Below, piece after piece: positions 1 through 8,030 of a DNA stretch of 27,888 nucleotides. The stretch comes from a virus. Within the stretch, counting starts at the first letter, position 1. Every line of letters starts with the position of its first letter. Location: positions 1 to 27,888 of the IMG/VR virus record IMGVR_UViG_3300045996_002277. One strand, written 5' to 3'. Below the pieces are notes generated by a model, which did no database searches, was not told where the DNA came from, and saw nothing but the letters and a program-made list of their open reading frames with translations. Made by a program: the position numbers and the translations under genes.

Positions 1-223
1 GCAGGCATCGGCCGGACGCGAACTCCGCAGCGCTTCCTACCTCGAATTCCCCGTGGTCGTCGTACCAGCACCGCACCGACCCGTCAGGCTGCTCTCCTAG
101 CGTTTCGCCGGTGAAATCCGTGAAGAGCACCCCGTCGGCATCGCTGTAAGCGGAACCCTCCAGCGTGACGGAGTGCGCCAATGCCTCCGCAACCGTAAGG
201 GTCGGAGTCGCGGGAGGCGGCAC
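1..223 (-). CDS. Hypothetical tail-region protein, 3' end cut by window
   Basis: The frame opens with GTG at 223 and stays open to the window edge, giving 74 visible residues (begins MPPPATPTLTVAEALAHSVT). GGAGG lies six bases upstream of the GTG, and the previous gene stops one base before it, so the start is well supported. The visible part is acidic, with short beta-type segments (DADGVLFTDF, VRCWYDDHGEFEVG). No family is recognised. Its place two genes after the tape measure suggests a distal tail or minor tail role, which is inference from gene order only. Confidence 0.75.
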   Translation of the reverse strand, partial: MPPPATPTLTVAEALAHSVTLEGSAYSDADGVLFTDFTGETLGEQPDGSVRCWYDDHGEFEVGSAAEFASGRCL

Positions 224-224
224 C

Positions 225-581
225 TTAGGCCTCCCGAATTACGAGCGAGAGGCTTTCGTTGAACCCCGTCCAATCCTGATAGCCGCCCGAAACGTCGGGA
301 CCGAAGGAGGCGCCCTCCAGCGTCACCTTGCACGAGAGGTTGGCGTTCCGGAACGCGGGACCCGTGCAGACGACCGCGCCGGCGTCGATGGCGGCGCGCA
401 GGGCGTCGGCGTCCTCGGCCAGCATCTCAATGGTCTCGCCCTCCCATGACCGTTTCTGGGAATCCGTGCCGTCCAGCAGCGTGTTGTCGAACGCGTCCAC
501 TACCTCGCCGCGGAACGTGCGCGGCCGCTCGCGGAAGCGGACGAACTCCACCTCGATTCCGGCGATGTTCGCGAAGGACAT
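225..581 (-). CDS. Hypothetical tail protein downstream of tape measure
   Basis: 118 residues. The start ATG overlaps the tape-measure stop as TGATG, and GGAG lies eight bases upstream, so translation is probably coupled. The protein is mixed alpha/beta and acidic, with no membrane segment or signal peptide and two Cys (CTGPAF, NLSCKV). No family is recognised. Genes in this slot of siphovirus operons often encode distal tail or baseplate parts, but nothing in this sequence proves that role. Confidence 0.75.
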   Translation of the reverse strand: MSFANIAGIEVEFVRFRERPRTFRGEVVDAFDNTLLDGTDSQKRSWEGETIEMLAEDADALRAAIDAGAVVCTGPAFRNANLSCKVTLEGASFGPDVSGGYQDWTGFNESLSLVIREA

Positions 582-3500
582 CAGGAGGGCTCCGGGTAGA
601 GCTCGAACACCGGGCGGAAAGAGGGGTTGGCGAGCGACAGGCGCCGCATCTCGCCGTAGAGCTGGCGGTACGTCTCGCGCCCATCGCCTGACGTCTGGAT
701 GGTGATCGGGATGGAAAGCCCGGAGATGTTGACGGCCGCCCCGGACCCGCCGGCGGGAGTCAGCGGCGGGCGCGCGGGGCCCGACGGCGGGGCAATGGCG
801 TCCGCCGCCCGCGTGGCGTCGAAGCGGAAGCGCGCGAGCTTGAACCCCTCCACCACGTTGACCAGCCCCGTAGCCGCACGGTTCGCGGTCTGGGTGAAAG
901 CGTCCAGCGCGCGGTCCGTGTCCAGAAGATGCTTGATGAATTCGTCTACCGATTCGAAGCCGGCGATCATCTGCGCGCTGATTGCCCCCTCGCCGAGCGC
1001 GGTGATCATGTCGCGAAGGCCCTGCTCCAGCACCGCGCGGGCGGCCGATGAGTCAAGGTTCAGGTTCGCCAGCCCGAAGTCGCGCAGCAGTTCCGGGGCG
1101 AGGCCCTGCTCCAGCAGCGCGAACTGGCCTTGCAGCTTCTCCAGCGGGTCGGTGACGTCGAAGATTTCCAGCCGCGCATCCAAAAGGCGCTGCTGGCCTT
1201 CGATGGTCGCCGCGAAGCGCTCCACCGAGAGAGCCGAGAGCCGCAGCGCTTCCTCAAGTTGATCCAGCGCGCCGATGATGAGGCGCCCCTTCTCGTCGAG
1301 GATCTGGACGTTGACGCTCTCTGCGATGGCGTTCAGCTGGTCCAGGCTGATGCCGAGACGCAGGAGCGCGCCCTCCAGGATCTCACTAGCCGCGCCGGCG
1401 CCGCGCGTGCGGAAGACGGTATCAATGGCGCCCTGCACGCCATCCAGAGCGGAGAGCGCCCGCGACACCTGATCCTCAGCCCCGAACGTGAGGCGGAACC
1501 CGGCCAACTCCGCCCGCGTGCGGTTCAGCTCATCCGTGTTCCGGTCGATTGCGGCTTCCCACTCCTGTTGGCGAGCGGATGGGCCGAGCAGCTGGGAGCC
1601 CAGCGAGAGCGCAGTCCCCAGCACGCCCACAGCGCCAGACAGCGCGGCCCCAAAATCGGGGAGGCCGGTCAGTGCACCCCCGTTCATCGCATCCCGGAGT
1701 TGCTTAGCGGCGCGGGTCAGTTCCACGATGTCGCTCAGCATCCGCGCGGTGCCGTCGTTCACAGACTCCAGCCCGCGCAGCACGCGCTCCAGCCCCTCGG
1801 CTACGGCGACGTACGCGTCTAGAGCGCCATGCGTGCGGCGCCACGCGCGCTCCTGTGCGTCGATACCCTGCGTGAGTTTTCCGACCTGCGTGTCCATTAC
1901 GGCGAGCGCACGAAGAGATTGCGAGCTGATCTCCGCACTGATTTCGAGAACGGGCGGGTTTTGGAAGAGGTTCGCCAAGCGGTTCTGGAACGCCGCGAGT
2001 TCCTCGTCAGCCGCCCGCTGCTCCCGCCTCAGCGCATCCAGCAGGCGGAAAGCTTCGGGCGGGGCGAGTGCACCGAGCTTCGAGAGAGCGTCAGCCAGCC
2101 GATCCACGCGCTCACGTGCCTCTTCGGCCGCACCGAAACTCCGCTGGAGGGCTTCGGGTAGTTCGGCCACGCGCGCGAAGCCGAACTGAGATGCGACGGC
2201 GAAGTCGCGCAGTTGCGCGTTCACGCTCGCGAAGGTATCAGCGAGCTTGTCAAGGTCGCCGGTTGGAATAATCGGCGGGCTTGTCGGGGGTTGAAGAGTC
2301 CCGGCCTGCTTTATCAGGCCCTCGATCAGGGCGACTTTCCCCTGCGCCTCTGAGATCTGCCGGTCTAGAGCGGCCAGCCCGACGGATGTGATGAGTGGAG
2401 AGATGCGGGGGACTTCACGCTCCTGAAGTCTGATCGTCGCGCCCTCGCGAATGTTCGGAGCGATAGTCGCGACAGAGCGCGTCGCGTTTGCCACGTTATC
2501 GAGCGCCTCGCGATACCGCGTCAAATCTCTGATTCGGCTGTTGAGCGCGTGCTTCTCGCCTTCCAGATCCACTCCGGAAAGACCGGCGAGGCTTGCACGG
2601 TATGCGTCTACGGCGCCCGCTGCGGCGAGTGCATCTAGTTTGTTCTTGACGAGGAGGGCGGCTAGCACTCCAAGACCCGCGACTACCGGCCCTCCAACCG
2701 CAATGAGCGGCAGCAACCCTACACCGATGGCGGACGCGAGAGACGTGACGGCCGCGGTGAGAGCACCAACCAGCAAGAGCAGGGGACCCATCGTCGCGGC
2801 AACGGCTCCGATAGCCACTCCCCAGCGTACCATGTTCGGATCAAGATCCCGAACTCGTTCCAAAAGTTTTGCCAACCCCTCAACGAGCGGCAACACGGCG
2901 GGAATTAGCACCTCACCGATGGCGGCTCGCGCGCGGAAGAAGGCGTCTGAAAGGTTCTCGAAACTGTTGGACACCCCGCCGGAGACACGCGGCAGGCGCT
3001 CTAGCTGCGCGGTAAGGCGGTCGAAGAACTCCGTGCTCGTAAGCTTGAGCTTCTGGATTAGTTCAGTGTCAGCCGAGCCAAACGCGTCGAGCAGCGCAGT
3101 GCGTACCTGCGGAGCACGCTCAGCGAGTTGGTTGATCTCCTCGGCGGCGACCTTCCCCTTGCCGGCGATCTGCTGCAACGCCAGCGTCACCCCGTCCAAC
3201 TCCGCCTTCCCGCCGCCAGCCGCCGCAACGGCGTTGCCGAAGGCGACGAGCATCCGCTCCGCGAGCCCCGCGTCAATGCGCACGGCCTGAAGGCGGATGC
3301 TCCCCTGAATCGCCTCACGGAATCCGAGCCCCGGAAGCTTGGCCACCTCCTCCAGGCGATCCAACTGCTCGGCGGTTTTCTCCGCCGAGCCTGTCACCGC
3401 GAGCAGCCCTCGCTCCAGCCGGTCCATCTCCGCCGCTGCGCTGACAGCAGCAGCACCGACGGCGAGCGCCGGCAGGGTGACGCCGATGGTGAGCCCACGG

Positions 3501-3619
3501 CCGAGCGCGGTCATGCGGTCCGCAAGCCGGTTCGCCGCCCGCTCCGCTGCGGTGAAGCCGCGTTCGAGACCTTCAAGGTCCGCGTCAATGCGGACGACCA
3601 GCTCGCTCAGCGGCGGCAC
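581..3619 (-). CDS. Tail tape measure protein
   Basis: 1012 residues from a GTG start, five bases after the small T-type open frame stops. It sets tail length and is threaded through the tail tube, leaving at DNA injection. The N-terminal third (about residues 5-260) is helical and matches the tape-measure N-terminal domain pattern: an early Gly/Ala-rich helix, then GLGFREAIQGSIRLQA and an IAGKGKVAAEEINQLAERAP segment. Residues about 268-325 form strongly hydrophobic stretches (GPLLLLVGALTAAV, PVVAGLGVLAALLV), usual for the family. The rest is long heptad-rich helix. By the general rule of about 1.5 angstrom per residue, the tail would be near 150 nm. The position directly after the chaperone pair is the standard siphovirus arrangement. 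Confidence 0.95.
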   Translation of the reverse strand: MPPLSELVVRIDADLEGLERGFTAAERAANRLADRMTALGRGLTIGVTLPALAVGAAAVSAAAEMDRLERGLLAVTGSAEKTAEQLDRLEEVAKLPGLGFREAIQGSIRLQAVRIDAGLAERMLVAFGNAVAAAGGGKAELDGVTLALQQIAGKGKVAAEEINQLAERAPQVRTALLDAFGSADTELIQKLKLTSTEFFDRLTAQLERLPRVSGGVSNSFENLSDAFFRARAAIGEVLIPAVLPLVEGLAKLLERVRDLDPNMVRWGVAIGAVAATMGPLLLLVGALTAAVTSLASAIGVGLLPLIAVGGPVVAGLGVLAALLVKNKLDALAAAGAVDAYRASLAGLSGVDLEGEKHALNSRIRDLTRYREALDNVANATRSVATIAPNIREGATIRLQEREVPRISPLITSVGLAALDRQISEAQGKVALIEGLIKQAGTLQPPTSPPIIPTGDLDKLADTFASVNAQLRDFAVASQFGFARVAELPEALQRSFGAAEEARERVDRLADALSKLGALAPPEAFRLLDALRREQRAADEELAAFQNRLANLFQNPPVLEISAEISSQSLRALAVMDTQVGKLTQGIDAQERAWRRTHGALDAYVAVAEGLERVLRGLESVNDGTARMLSDIVELTRAAKQLRDAMNGGALTGLPDFGAALSGAVGVLGTALSLGSQLLGPSARQQEWEAAIDRNTDELNRTRAELAGFRLTFGAEDQVSRALSALDGVQGAIDTVFRTRGAGAASEILEGALLRLGISLDQLNAIAESVNVQILDEKGRLIIGALDQLEEALRLSALSVERFAATIEGQQRLLDARLEIFDVTDPLEKLQGQFALLEQGLAPELLRDFGLANLNLDSSAARAVLEQGLRDMITALGEGAISAQMIAGFESVDEFIKHLLDTDRALDAFTQTANRAATGLVNVVEGFKLARFRFDATRAADAIAPPSGPARPPLTPAGGSGAAVNISGLSIPITIQTSGDGRETYRQLYGEMRRLSLANPSFRPVFELYPEPS

Positions 3620-3624
3620 GGGGC

Positions 3625-3750
3625 TTACTTTCGCTTGCGTTCGCGGTGCTCTTCGGCCAGCAACTCGCCGAACTCGACCAGCTCCTCGGCTGTCAGTCCG
3701 TCCTCCACTTCGTGCGGGAACTTCTTAAGCTCCCGGCACGCTGCCCACAT
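3625..3750 (-). CDS. Tail assembly chaperone T-type frame (part of GT fusion)
   Basis: A 41-codon frame (begins MWAACRELKKFPHEVEDGLT, ends KRK) lies between the G-type chaperone and the tape measure. Its ATG overlaps the G-type stop as TGATG. Its frame is -1 relative to the G-type gene, and a GGGAAAA slippery heptamer lies 30-36 bases before that stop. It is therefore most likely the extension of a frameshifted GT protein of about 181 residues, as in lambda G/GT, and may not be made alone. It is charged and helical. The start chosen here is the in-frame ATG; in the fusion, ten more codons precede it. Confidence 0.8.
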   Translation of the reverse strand: MWAACRELKKFPHEVEDGLTAEELVEFGELLAEEHRERKRK

Positions 3751-4169
3751 CAAGCGTCGGCCGGGGCGGGCGAGTCGTCTTTTCCCGCCTCTACCGCCGC
3801 GCCGTCCATCCCCGAGAGCCGCAGCGCGATGGTGGCGACGCGGTCCACCTCCTCCGAGTCGAGGCTGTCGACGAGGGCGACGTCCGAATCAGCGAAGATG
3901 CGCTCCTTCGTCGCCGGGTCGCGCACCGTCTGGAGCACGAGGGCGGGGAAGAGCTTGGCGTAGATCGGGACCGTCTTCCCGCCGACACGCCCGTAGCCGA
4001 TGTCCATCACGCGGTGCTTCTCGCCAGCGGTCATGCCGGAGACGAGCACCGCCTCGCCCATCAGGGTCGTCTCTTCGTAGCGCACGCGGCTCGCGGCGGC
4101 GGCGGCCATGCGCTCGGCGAGGGCGGAGCGGGCCGGACCCTTGTCGGCCTTTGAATTCTGGGTGCTCAC
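3750..4169 (-). CDS. Tail assembly chaperone, G-type
   Basis: 139 residues, GTG start, with AGGAG seven bases upstream. It lies between the tail tube gene and the tape measure, the invariant place of the siphovirus tail chaperone that binds the tape measure during tail assembly. The N terminus is basic and Ala-rich. The middle (VRYEETTLMGEAVLVSGMTA, then a GKTVPIYAKLFPALVLQTV stretch) is beta-type, and the acidic tail ends DDSPAPADA. Codons 129-130 (GGA AAA) lie in the -1 slippery heptamer G GGA AAA, so a fraction of ribosomes should continue into the downstream T-type frame. Recognition rests on position, size and slippery site rather than close sequence similarity. Confidence 0.85.
   Translation of the reverse strand: MSTQNSKADKGPARSALAERMAAAAASRVRYEETTLMGEAVLVSGMTAGEKHRVMDIGYGRVGGKTVPIYAKLFPALVLQTVRDPATKERIFADSDVALVDSLDSEEVDRVATIALRLSGMDGAAVEAGKDDSPAPADA
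3780..3786 (-). promoter_or_regulatory. -1 ribosomal slippery heptamer GGGAAAA
   Basis: On the minus strand the heptamer is phased exactly as X XXY YYZ (G GGA AAA), with GGA as codon 129 of the G-type gene. Slipping by -1 joins K130 to RRLARPGRRL and then to the 41-residue T-type frame. Lambda uses GGGAAAG at the same place. The sequence just downstream is very GC-rich and could form a stimulatory structure, which I did not fold. Confidence 0.85.
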
Positions 4170-4231
4170 GAATCATCTCCTGGTGGTGAGCGGCCGGGCC
4201 CGGAGGCGAGCACCGGCCGTCAAGGTGTGGA

Positions 4232-4681
4232 TCAGGTCGGGACGGTGTACGGCACGCGCACGCCGTAATCGCGGAGTTGGAAGCTGCACTGGACCCACTC
4301 GCCGTCCGACTCGCCGGAGTCACCGTACTGAGTCACCCGGCATTCCTGCTGGTACCCTTCCGCGCCGGAGACAATCTCCTCCGTATCGGGATCCCACCCG
4401 CCGGGCAGCACGCGAATGAACACCGTGGTGCGGTTGTCCTTTGCGTCCCGGAGTACGTTCTGCCCGTCGGTGTCGTCGGTGTTGTAGAGGCCCGACAGGG
4501 AATACTCGTCCGTGTCATTACCGGCGCGGCGGTAGGGAGTTGCGCGCCCGAAAACGCGCGTCTTGATCTCGTCCTCTTCGCCGTGCGTGGCATCATACGA
4601 ACTGAGATCGGCGATGATCGCGTACGGACCCGCCTCGGCGGCGGCGACCATCAAGACTGTGGTCTCGGGATCAAACGGCAT
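4232..4681 (-). CDS. Probable major tail (tube) protein
   Basis: 149 residues. The ATG has GGAGG five bases upstream. It is acidic and mostly beta-strand in character (AEAGPYAIIADLSSY, DEYSLSGLYNTDD, TTVFIRVLPGGWD, EWVQCSFQLRDYGV), with no hydrophobic helix. Being just before the chaperone pair and the tape measure, it is the expected tail tube subunit, which polymerises around the tape measure. The size is at the short end of tube proteins. The call rests on position and beta-rich composition; I do not see a diagnostic motif. Confidence 0.75.
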   Translation of the reverse strand: MPFDPETTVLMVAAAEAGPYAIIADLSSYDATHGEEDEIKTRVFGRATPYRRAGNDTDEYSLSGLYNTDDTDGQNVLRDAKDNRTTVFIRVLPGGWDPDTEEIVSGAEGYQQECRVTQYGDSGESDGEWVQCSFQLRDYGVRVPYTVPT

Positions 4682-4925
4682 TTCTTCCTCCGTCCTCGTT
4701 GGTGGTGGTCTTGCGCGCTTCCGGCGCGCTCAGGTCTTCGGTGGCGGCGGTCTCGCCGGTGCGCGCTGTACGGCGCTGCTCGATGGCCCGCCGTACAGAC
4801 GGGGGAATGTAGAGACCCCCACCGCCGGTCTCGCGGTCAGCCACGGCATCGAGCGGAGTGGCCGGTCGGAGGTTCGCCGTCGGCTTCTTCGCGGCCGGCT
4901 TCGTTCTACGGTTTCTTTCCGCCAT
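4671..4925 (-). CDS. Small basic hypothetical protein
   Basis: 84 residues, ATG start with GGAGG six bases upstream, overlapping the tail tube start by 11 bases. It is Arg/Lys-rich at the N terminus (MAERNRRTKPAAKKPTANLR), has a short segment GGGGLYIPPSVRRAIEQRR in the middle, and ends in an acidic, disordered-looking tail. No known domain. Its place between the tail completion gene and the tube gene suggests a virion assembly accessory. Confidence 0.65.
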   Translation of the reverse strand: MAERNRRTKPAAKKPTANLRPATPLDAVADRETGGGGLYIPPSVRRAIEQRRTARTGETAATEDLSAPEARKTTTNEDGGRNAV

Positions 4926-5085
4926 GACGGTCCTCCGGGTTGGAGCGTTGTCCGAAGCGCCGCGGCTCTGCGGGCGCTGCTGGAGCGGCAGGATCTTCCT
5001 TCGCCAGTAGCCGCAGCGAGGCGTTGATCTGCTCCCGCTGGGCGAGAAGCATGTGGATCAGCGCATGCCGGTCGTCTTCACTCAT
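4906..5085 (-). CDS. Small hypothetical protein (59 aa)
   Basis: The ATG overlaps the stop of the upstream DUF3168-like gene as ATGA, and the stop falls 20 bases inside the next gene. The 59-residue product starts with a short amphipathic helix (ALIHMLLAQREQINASLRLL) and continues as a Pro/Ala/Arg-rich tail ending HGGKKP. The coupled overlaps at both ends support it being a real gene, although it has no recognisable family. Confidence 0.6.
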   Translation of the reverse strand: MSEDDRHALIHMLLAQREQINASLRLLAKEDPAAPAAPAEPRRFGQRSNPEDRHGGKKP

Positions 5086-5492
5086 GCCGCGGCCCTCGTT
5101 CGGATGCGGTAGCGCACGGGCAGGTGGCGCAGGGGCGCGTCCCCAGTGCGGTCTACCAGCGTGGTGGCGAACTCCGGCTTGAGCCGGGCAGTGCCGAAGC
5201 CCGCGACGGTCAGCGGCGTCTCCAGCGCGGCGTTCATCTGAGCCATGATCCCGAGCGCTTCCTTGCCCCCGTTGTAGGCGCTCCAGACATGCGCCGTTAT
5301 CGTGTCTTCATGGCCGGCGCGCGCGAAGGAGCGGCGCGGTGCTTCGGTCATCTCCCCCACCACGATGTAGGGCGGTGCCGCTCCGTCCGGTGCAGCGCCG
5401 TCGTAGACCTTTGCGCCCACGAGCGCGACCAGCGGAGCGTATCCCTTCCATCGCGCTACCAGCGCCACCTGCACAGGCCACAGGCTGCTCAC
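5082..5492 (-). CDS. Tail completion / DUF3168-like protein
   Basis: 136 residues. The GTG start overlaps the previous stop as GTGA, with GAGG eight bases upstream. The same frame is open much further upstream, but that part only mirrors the gene before it. The pattern fits DUF3168 (lambda gpU-like tail terminator family): an N-terminal helix, PLVALVGAKVYDGAAPD, PPYIVVGEMTEAPRRSF, HEDTITAHVWSAYNGGKEAL, and a C-terminal beta part ending PVRYRIRTRAAA. It caps the finished tail and connects it to the head. Its position after the gp10-like gene and before the tube matches this. Confidence 0.85.
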   Translation of the reverse strand: MSSLWPVQVALVARWKGYAPLVALVGAKVYDGAAPDGAAPPYIVVGEMTEAPRRSFARAGHEDTITAHVWSAYNGGKEALGIMAQMNAALETPLTVAGFGTARLKPEFATTLVDRTGDAPLRHLPVRYRIRTRAAA

Positions 5493-5854
5493 CGTGTCGC
5501 CCTCACGAATGCCGAGCCCAACTGCTCCTTGAGCCGCCGCACGAATTCCGGCTGCTCCTCCTCGATTGCGGGCAGGAGGAACGGCTGAGCGGGCATGTAG
5601 CGCGTCCCGAACTCGACGTAGGGGGCGTACTCGACGTTGGTCCCCACGGTGCCTGACAAGCCCTCGTCTGCGGGCTCTATCGCGATGCTGTTCCGCAGGC
5701 GACCTGTGTCGACGGGGCAGCGCTCCTTGGCGCGGCGCTGGACGTTGAGCAACGAGCGGAACACCTCCCGCTGCACGGTGCGGCGACCTTCCGCGTCCAC
5801 GTTCAGCAGCGCGCGGCGCAGGGCGCTCATTCCTTCCACCCGGACGCGGATCAT
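5489..5854 (-). CDS. HK97-gp10-like head-tail/tail protein
   Basis: 121 residues, ATG start overlapping the previous stop as ATGA. The HK97-gp10 family signature is clear: RRAKERCPVDTGRLRNSI (about residues 40-57), then VGTNVEYAPYVEFGTRYMPA and PFLLPAIEEEQPEFVRRL toward the C terminus. Members act in tail completion near the neck. The C terminus is basic and helical. The neighbours, head closure upstream and DUF3168-like downstream, are the family's usual partners. Confidence 0.92.
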   Translation of the reverse strand: MIRVRVEGMSALRRALLNVDAEGRRTVQREVFRSLLNVQRRAKERCPVDTGRLRNSIAIEPADEGLSGTVGTNVEYAPYVEFGTRYMPAQPFLLPAIEEEQPEFVRRLKEQLGSAFVRATR

Positions 5855-6225
5855 TTGTGCACAGCGGCGCGGAGGTTGATCCCGAACGAACTATCAGCTC
5901 CACGTCCCCACGCATGAGATCCATCTTCCGCTTCATGCCATTTACCACCGTGGCCAGCGGGGAGGGCGCATCTGTCGGTCCCGTTGAGAGAGGGGCAACG
6001 CTCCGGGGTAGCCGTAGCCTCTACGCAATCGATGATATCGAGAACCGATACCCCGATTCGGAACGTCGTATCAATCCACGGGTCATCCGCGGTCGCCCGG
6101 ACGGAGATCTCTTTAACGCATCGAATGGGCGTGCCGTTTAGGTACACGCCGAGAATTTCTTCGCGGTTCGCCTCAATGCGTAGCGTCCGGTTGCCGCGGA
6201 TGGGGGGCTGCCTTTGGGCGCTCAT
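5851..6225 (-). CDS. Hypothetical virion-operon protein with Cys/His motif
   Basis: 124 residues, ATG start overlapping the head-closure stop as ATGA. The first 75 residues look like beta-strands (NRTLRIEANREEILGVYLNG, IRCVKEISVRA, TFRIGVSVLDI). The C-terminal half has ERCPSLNGTDRCALPAGHGG followed by KWHE, a C-x8-C-x5-H pattern of the kind found as a small metal-binding loop in phage proteins. No family is named. It sits between the head closure gene and the gp10-like gene, a slot that often holds a variable insert. Confidence 0.7.
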   Translation of the reverse strand: MSAQRQPPIRGNRTLRIEANREEILGVYLNGTPIRCVKEISVRATADDPWIDTTFRIGVSVLDIIDCVEATATPERCPSLNGTDRCALPAGHGGKWHEAEDGSHAWGRGADSSFGINLRAAVHK

Positions 6226-6542
6226 GCAAGTTCCTCACAGAGAAGTTGGAGTTCCACGCGCCGCTCCTCGGGGTCGATCACCCGCCGGATGTCCAGGTAC
6301 CGCGTTCCAAACCGAATCCGCATCCCGGTCGTCACGCCCGGCCGGTAGCGCATCGTCACCTGGTGCGTAACCGTTGCTTCCGCCTGCATCGCCCGCAGCG
6401 CCTCGTTACCCGAGAGCGGTCGCACCTCCGCCCAGATCGGTCCCGCGTCGTCGCCCCACACCTCCGCCCCCCCGCCGCCTTCGTCCTCAGTGCGGGTGAG
6501 GCCCTGGAGGTAGACCTGATGCCGTAGGTCGCCTGGATTCAT
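6222..6542 (-). CDS. Head closure protein (head-tail joining family)
   Basis: 106 residues. I take the ATG at 6542 that overlaps the connector stop as ATGA; an in-frame ATG 18 bases upstream is less likely because MNPGDLRHQV is the usual family opening. The Phage_H_T_join (SPP1 gp16-like) pattern is visible: GDLRHQVYLQGLTRTEDEGG, IWAEVRPLSGNEALRAMQ, THQVTMRYRPGVTTGMRIRF, and TRYLDIRRVIDPEERRVELQ. The protein forms the ring beneath the connector and closes the head after packaging. Confidence 0.9.
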   Translation of the reverse strand: MNPGDLRHQVYLQGLTRTEDEGGGGAEVWGDDAGPIWAEVRPLSGNEALRAMQAEATVTHQVTMRYRPGVTTGMRIRFGTRYLDIRRVIDPEERRVELQLLCEELA

Positions 6543-7105
6543 ACGCCGTGGCGAATCCACGGGCCCAGAAGGTCACGGAGCGTGAACTCGATCTCCGGAG
6601 CCACAGTTCCAACCGCCACGGGGACGCGATGCTCCCACCAATGCGAGACGAGGTACGTTACGGCTTGGCGGATGTCCGGCGGCTCTTCGCTCGGCTCGTA
6701 TCCCACCGTCGCCGTGACGACGTATTCCAGCGCCGAGTCCCAGAAGACGCCGCCGCGCCGCAGGATTTCGGTTCCGTGCGAACCGCCGGCGCGAAGCCGC
6801 AGGAGCCATCCGTCGTCATCATCCTCGCCGATTACTGTCTCTTCGCCGCCCAAGTAGGAACGGCTCGCAACGCTTGTGATCTCCGCCGCGCGCTCCGGAA
6901 GCCGTAGCGTCCCGGCGGCGGAGCCAGGGAGCACGTACTCCGCGTCCTCCAGAGGCGGGCCGAAGTAGCGCCCCGTGCGCCGCTCGATCCACGCGACAGC
7001 CGCAGCCTCCAGATCCTCCAGATACGCCACCTGCGCCTCTTCGGCGTAGGCGTCCTCCAGCGTGTCGATCCGGAGCGCGGTCTTGAGGTCGGAGACGGGG
7101 ATCAC
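6539..7105 (-). CDS. Head-tail connector protein (gp6-like)
   Basis: 188 residues. The start is GTG at 7105, overlapping the previous stop as GTGA; the open frame further upstream only mirrors the neighbouring gene. The phage gp6/gp15-type connector pattern fits: VSDLKTALRIDTLEDAYAEE, a helix ending AVAWIERRTGRYFG, then LPGSAAGTLRLPERAAEITS and a C-terminal helical part with DIRQAVTYLVSHWWEHR. The protein docks on the portal, and the next gene encodes the ring below it. Confidence 0.88.
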   Translation of the reverse strand: MIPVSDLKTALRIDTLEDAYAEEAQVAYLEDLEAAAVAWIERRTGRYFGPPLEDAEYVLPGSAAGTLRLPERAAEITSVASRSYLGGEETVIGEDDDDGWLLRLRAGGSHGTEILRRGGVFWDSALEYVVTATVGYEPSEEPPDIRQAVTYLVSHWWEHRVPVAVGTVAPEIEFTLRDLLGPWIRHGV

Positions 7106-7365
7106 GGCGTCTCCTTCCGTTCCGGCTCCTGCTGAGTCGCGGGAGGCCTGTTCAGCCACCGGACCCAATTCGGGCGGACATTGGCTGCGGCTTCAAAGGC
7201 TCTATCAGCAGCATCTTCGCGCTTCCGCATCCATCGCCACGCGTATCCGAGGTTCTGGAGTAGGTGGCGCCAGTAGCCTATCGGCCGGTAGTGGCACTCG
7301 CGCTCGTATACCCACCACGGGAGCACGCCGAACCAGAGGGCGCAGAAGATCGCGCGGGTCCTCAT
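7102..7365 (-). CDS. Small hypothetical protein, Trp-rich
   Basis: 87 residues. The start ATG overlaps the methyltransferase stop as ATGA and the stop overlaps the connector start as GTGA. The N terminus has one weak hydrophobic stretch (IFCALWFGVLPWWVY) that may be a membrane or signal-like segment. It is followed by a Trp/Tyr/Arg-rich part (YWRHLLQNLGYAWRWMRKRE) and a Pro/Glu-rich tail. No family is recognised. Its exact fit between two coupled genes supports it as real. Confidence 0.65.
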   Translation of the reverse strand: MRTRAIFCALWFGVLPWWVYERECHYRPIGYWRHLLQNLGYAWRWMRKREDAADRAFEAAANVRPNWVRWLNRPPATQQEPERKETP

Positions 7366-8030
7366 GCGATCCTCCGGAACGCGAACGTGTGGATGTCCTC
7401 GCGGCCCAGCGTTGTCTCGATGTCGACAATTTCGACGCATGTCCAGCCGTGTTCTGCCATCCAACGCATAAGACCTCGCGCCGTCCAATACCAACAGTGT
7501 TCGTCCGGGCGGAAGTGCTTGCTACTGAGCACATGCTCGGGACCCGTGAAGATGGGGAGGCAGCAGAACACCCAACCTCTTGCGTGCGCCAGGAGGGGCC
7601 CCGGATTCGGGATGTGCTCCAGCGAGTCCCAAAAGGTGAGCGCGTCGTAGCGCTCCGATGTCAGATCGGCCTCTAGCCCGCGCTCGCGCAGCCAGCGAAT
7701 GCCAGCCGGGTTCACGTCGGTACCACGCGTGAATGGGCGTGCGGTGATGAAGTCACCGCAGCCGATGCCGATATCGCAGACCGAGGCGTCCGGACCGGCG
7801 TAGCGGTTCACCAGGGCCACGCGCGCGGCCGTTATGCGCCGGCCCATCTCCGTGTCCGCGTACCCCTGATATTTGGCGAAGTAAGCCGCGTCGTAGGGCG
7901 CCTCAGTGACCGGATACCAGCCCATGCCGCGTTGCGGCAGCCAGACGAGCCCCTCGGATGCCCAGCGCTCGAAGACGCTGTCCCGCTCGGTCGCCGGGCG
8001 CGCAGACGGAGGGGGCGTGGTGGCGATCAT
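7362..8030 (-). CDS. Class I SAM-dependent methyltransferase
   Basis: 222 residues, ATG overlapping the glycosyltransferase stop as ATGA. The Rossmann-type SAM motif I is clear at residues 84-93 (VCDIGIGCGD), the acidic residue at the end of strand 2 at D105 (GTDVNPAG), and the motif IV region at 135-143 (DSLEHIPNP). This is the Methyltransf_23-like layout used by small-molecule, sugar or lipid methyltransferases, not a DNA methylase, since no NPPY/DPPY is present. Its partner is probably the adjacent glycosyltransferase, so methylation of a glycan on the virion or on a cell-surface sugar is a reasonable inference. Confidence 0.88.
   Translation of the reverse strand: MIATTPPPSARPATERDSVFERWASEGLVWLPQRGMGWYPVTEAPYDAAYFAKYQGYADTEMGRRITAARVALVNRYAGPDASVCDIGIGCGDFITARPFTRGTDVNPAGIRWLRERGLEADLTSERYDALTFWDSLEHIPNPGPLLAHARGWVFCCLPIFTGPEHVLSSKHFRPDEHCWYWTARGLMRWMAEHGWTCVEIVDIETTLGREDIHTFAFRRIA

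Noticed and set aside
2451-3290. Long plus-strand frame over the tape measure
   Set aside because: Ala/Ser/Arg-rich composition and perfect overlap with a clearly real gene; no ribosome site.
5493-5948. 288-codon frame extending the DUF3168-like gene
   Set aside because: The N-terminal half is Arg/Pro-rich shadow of the gp10-like gene; GTG at 5492 is in a GTGA overlap.
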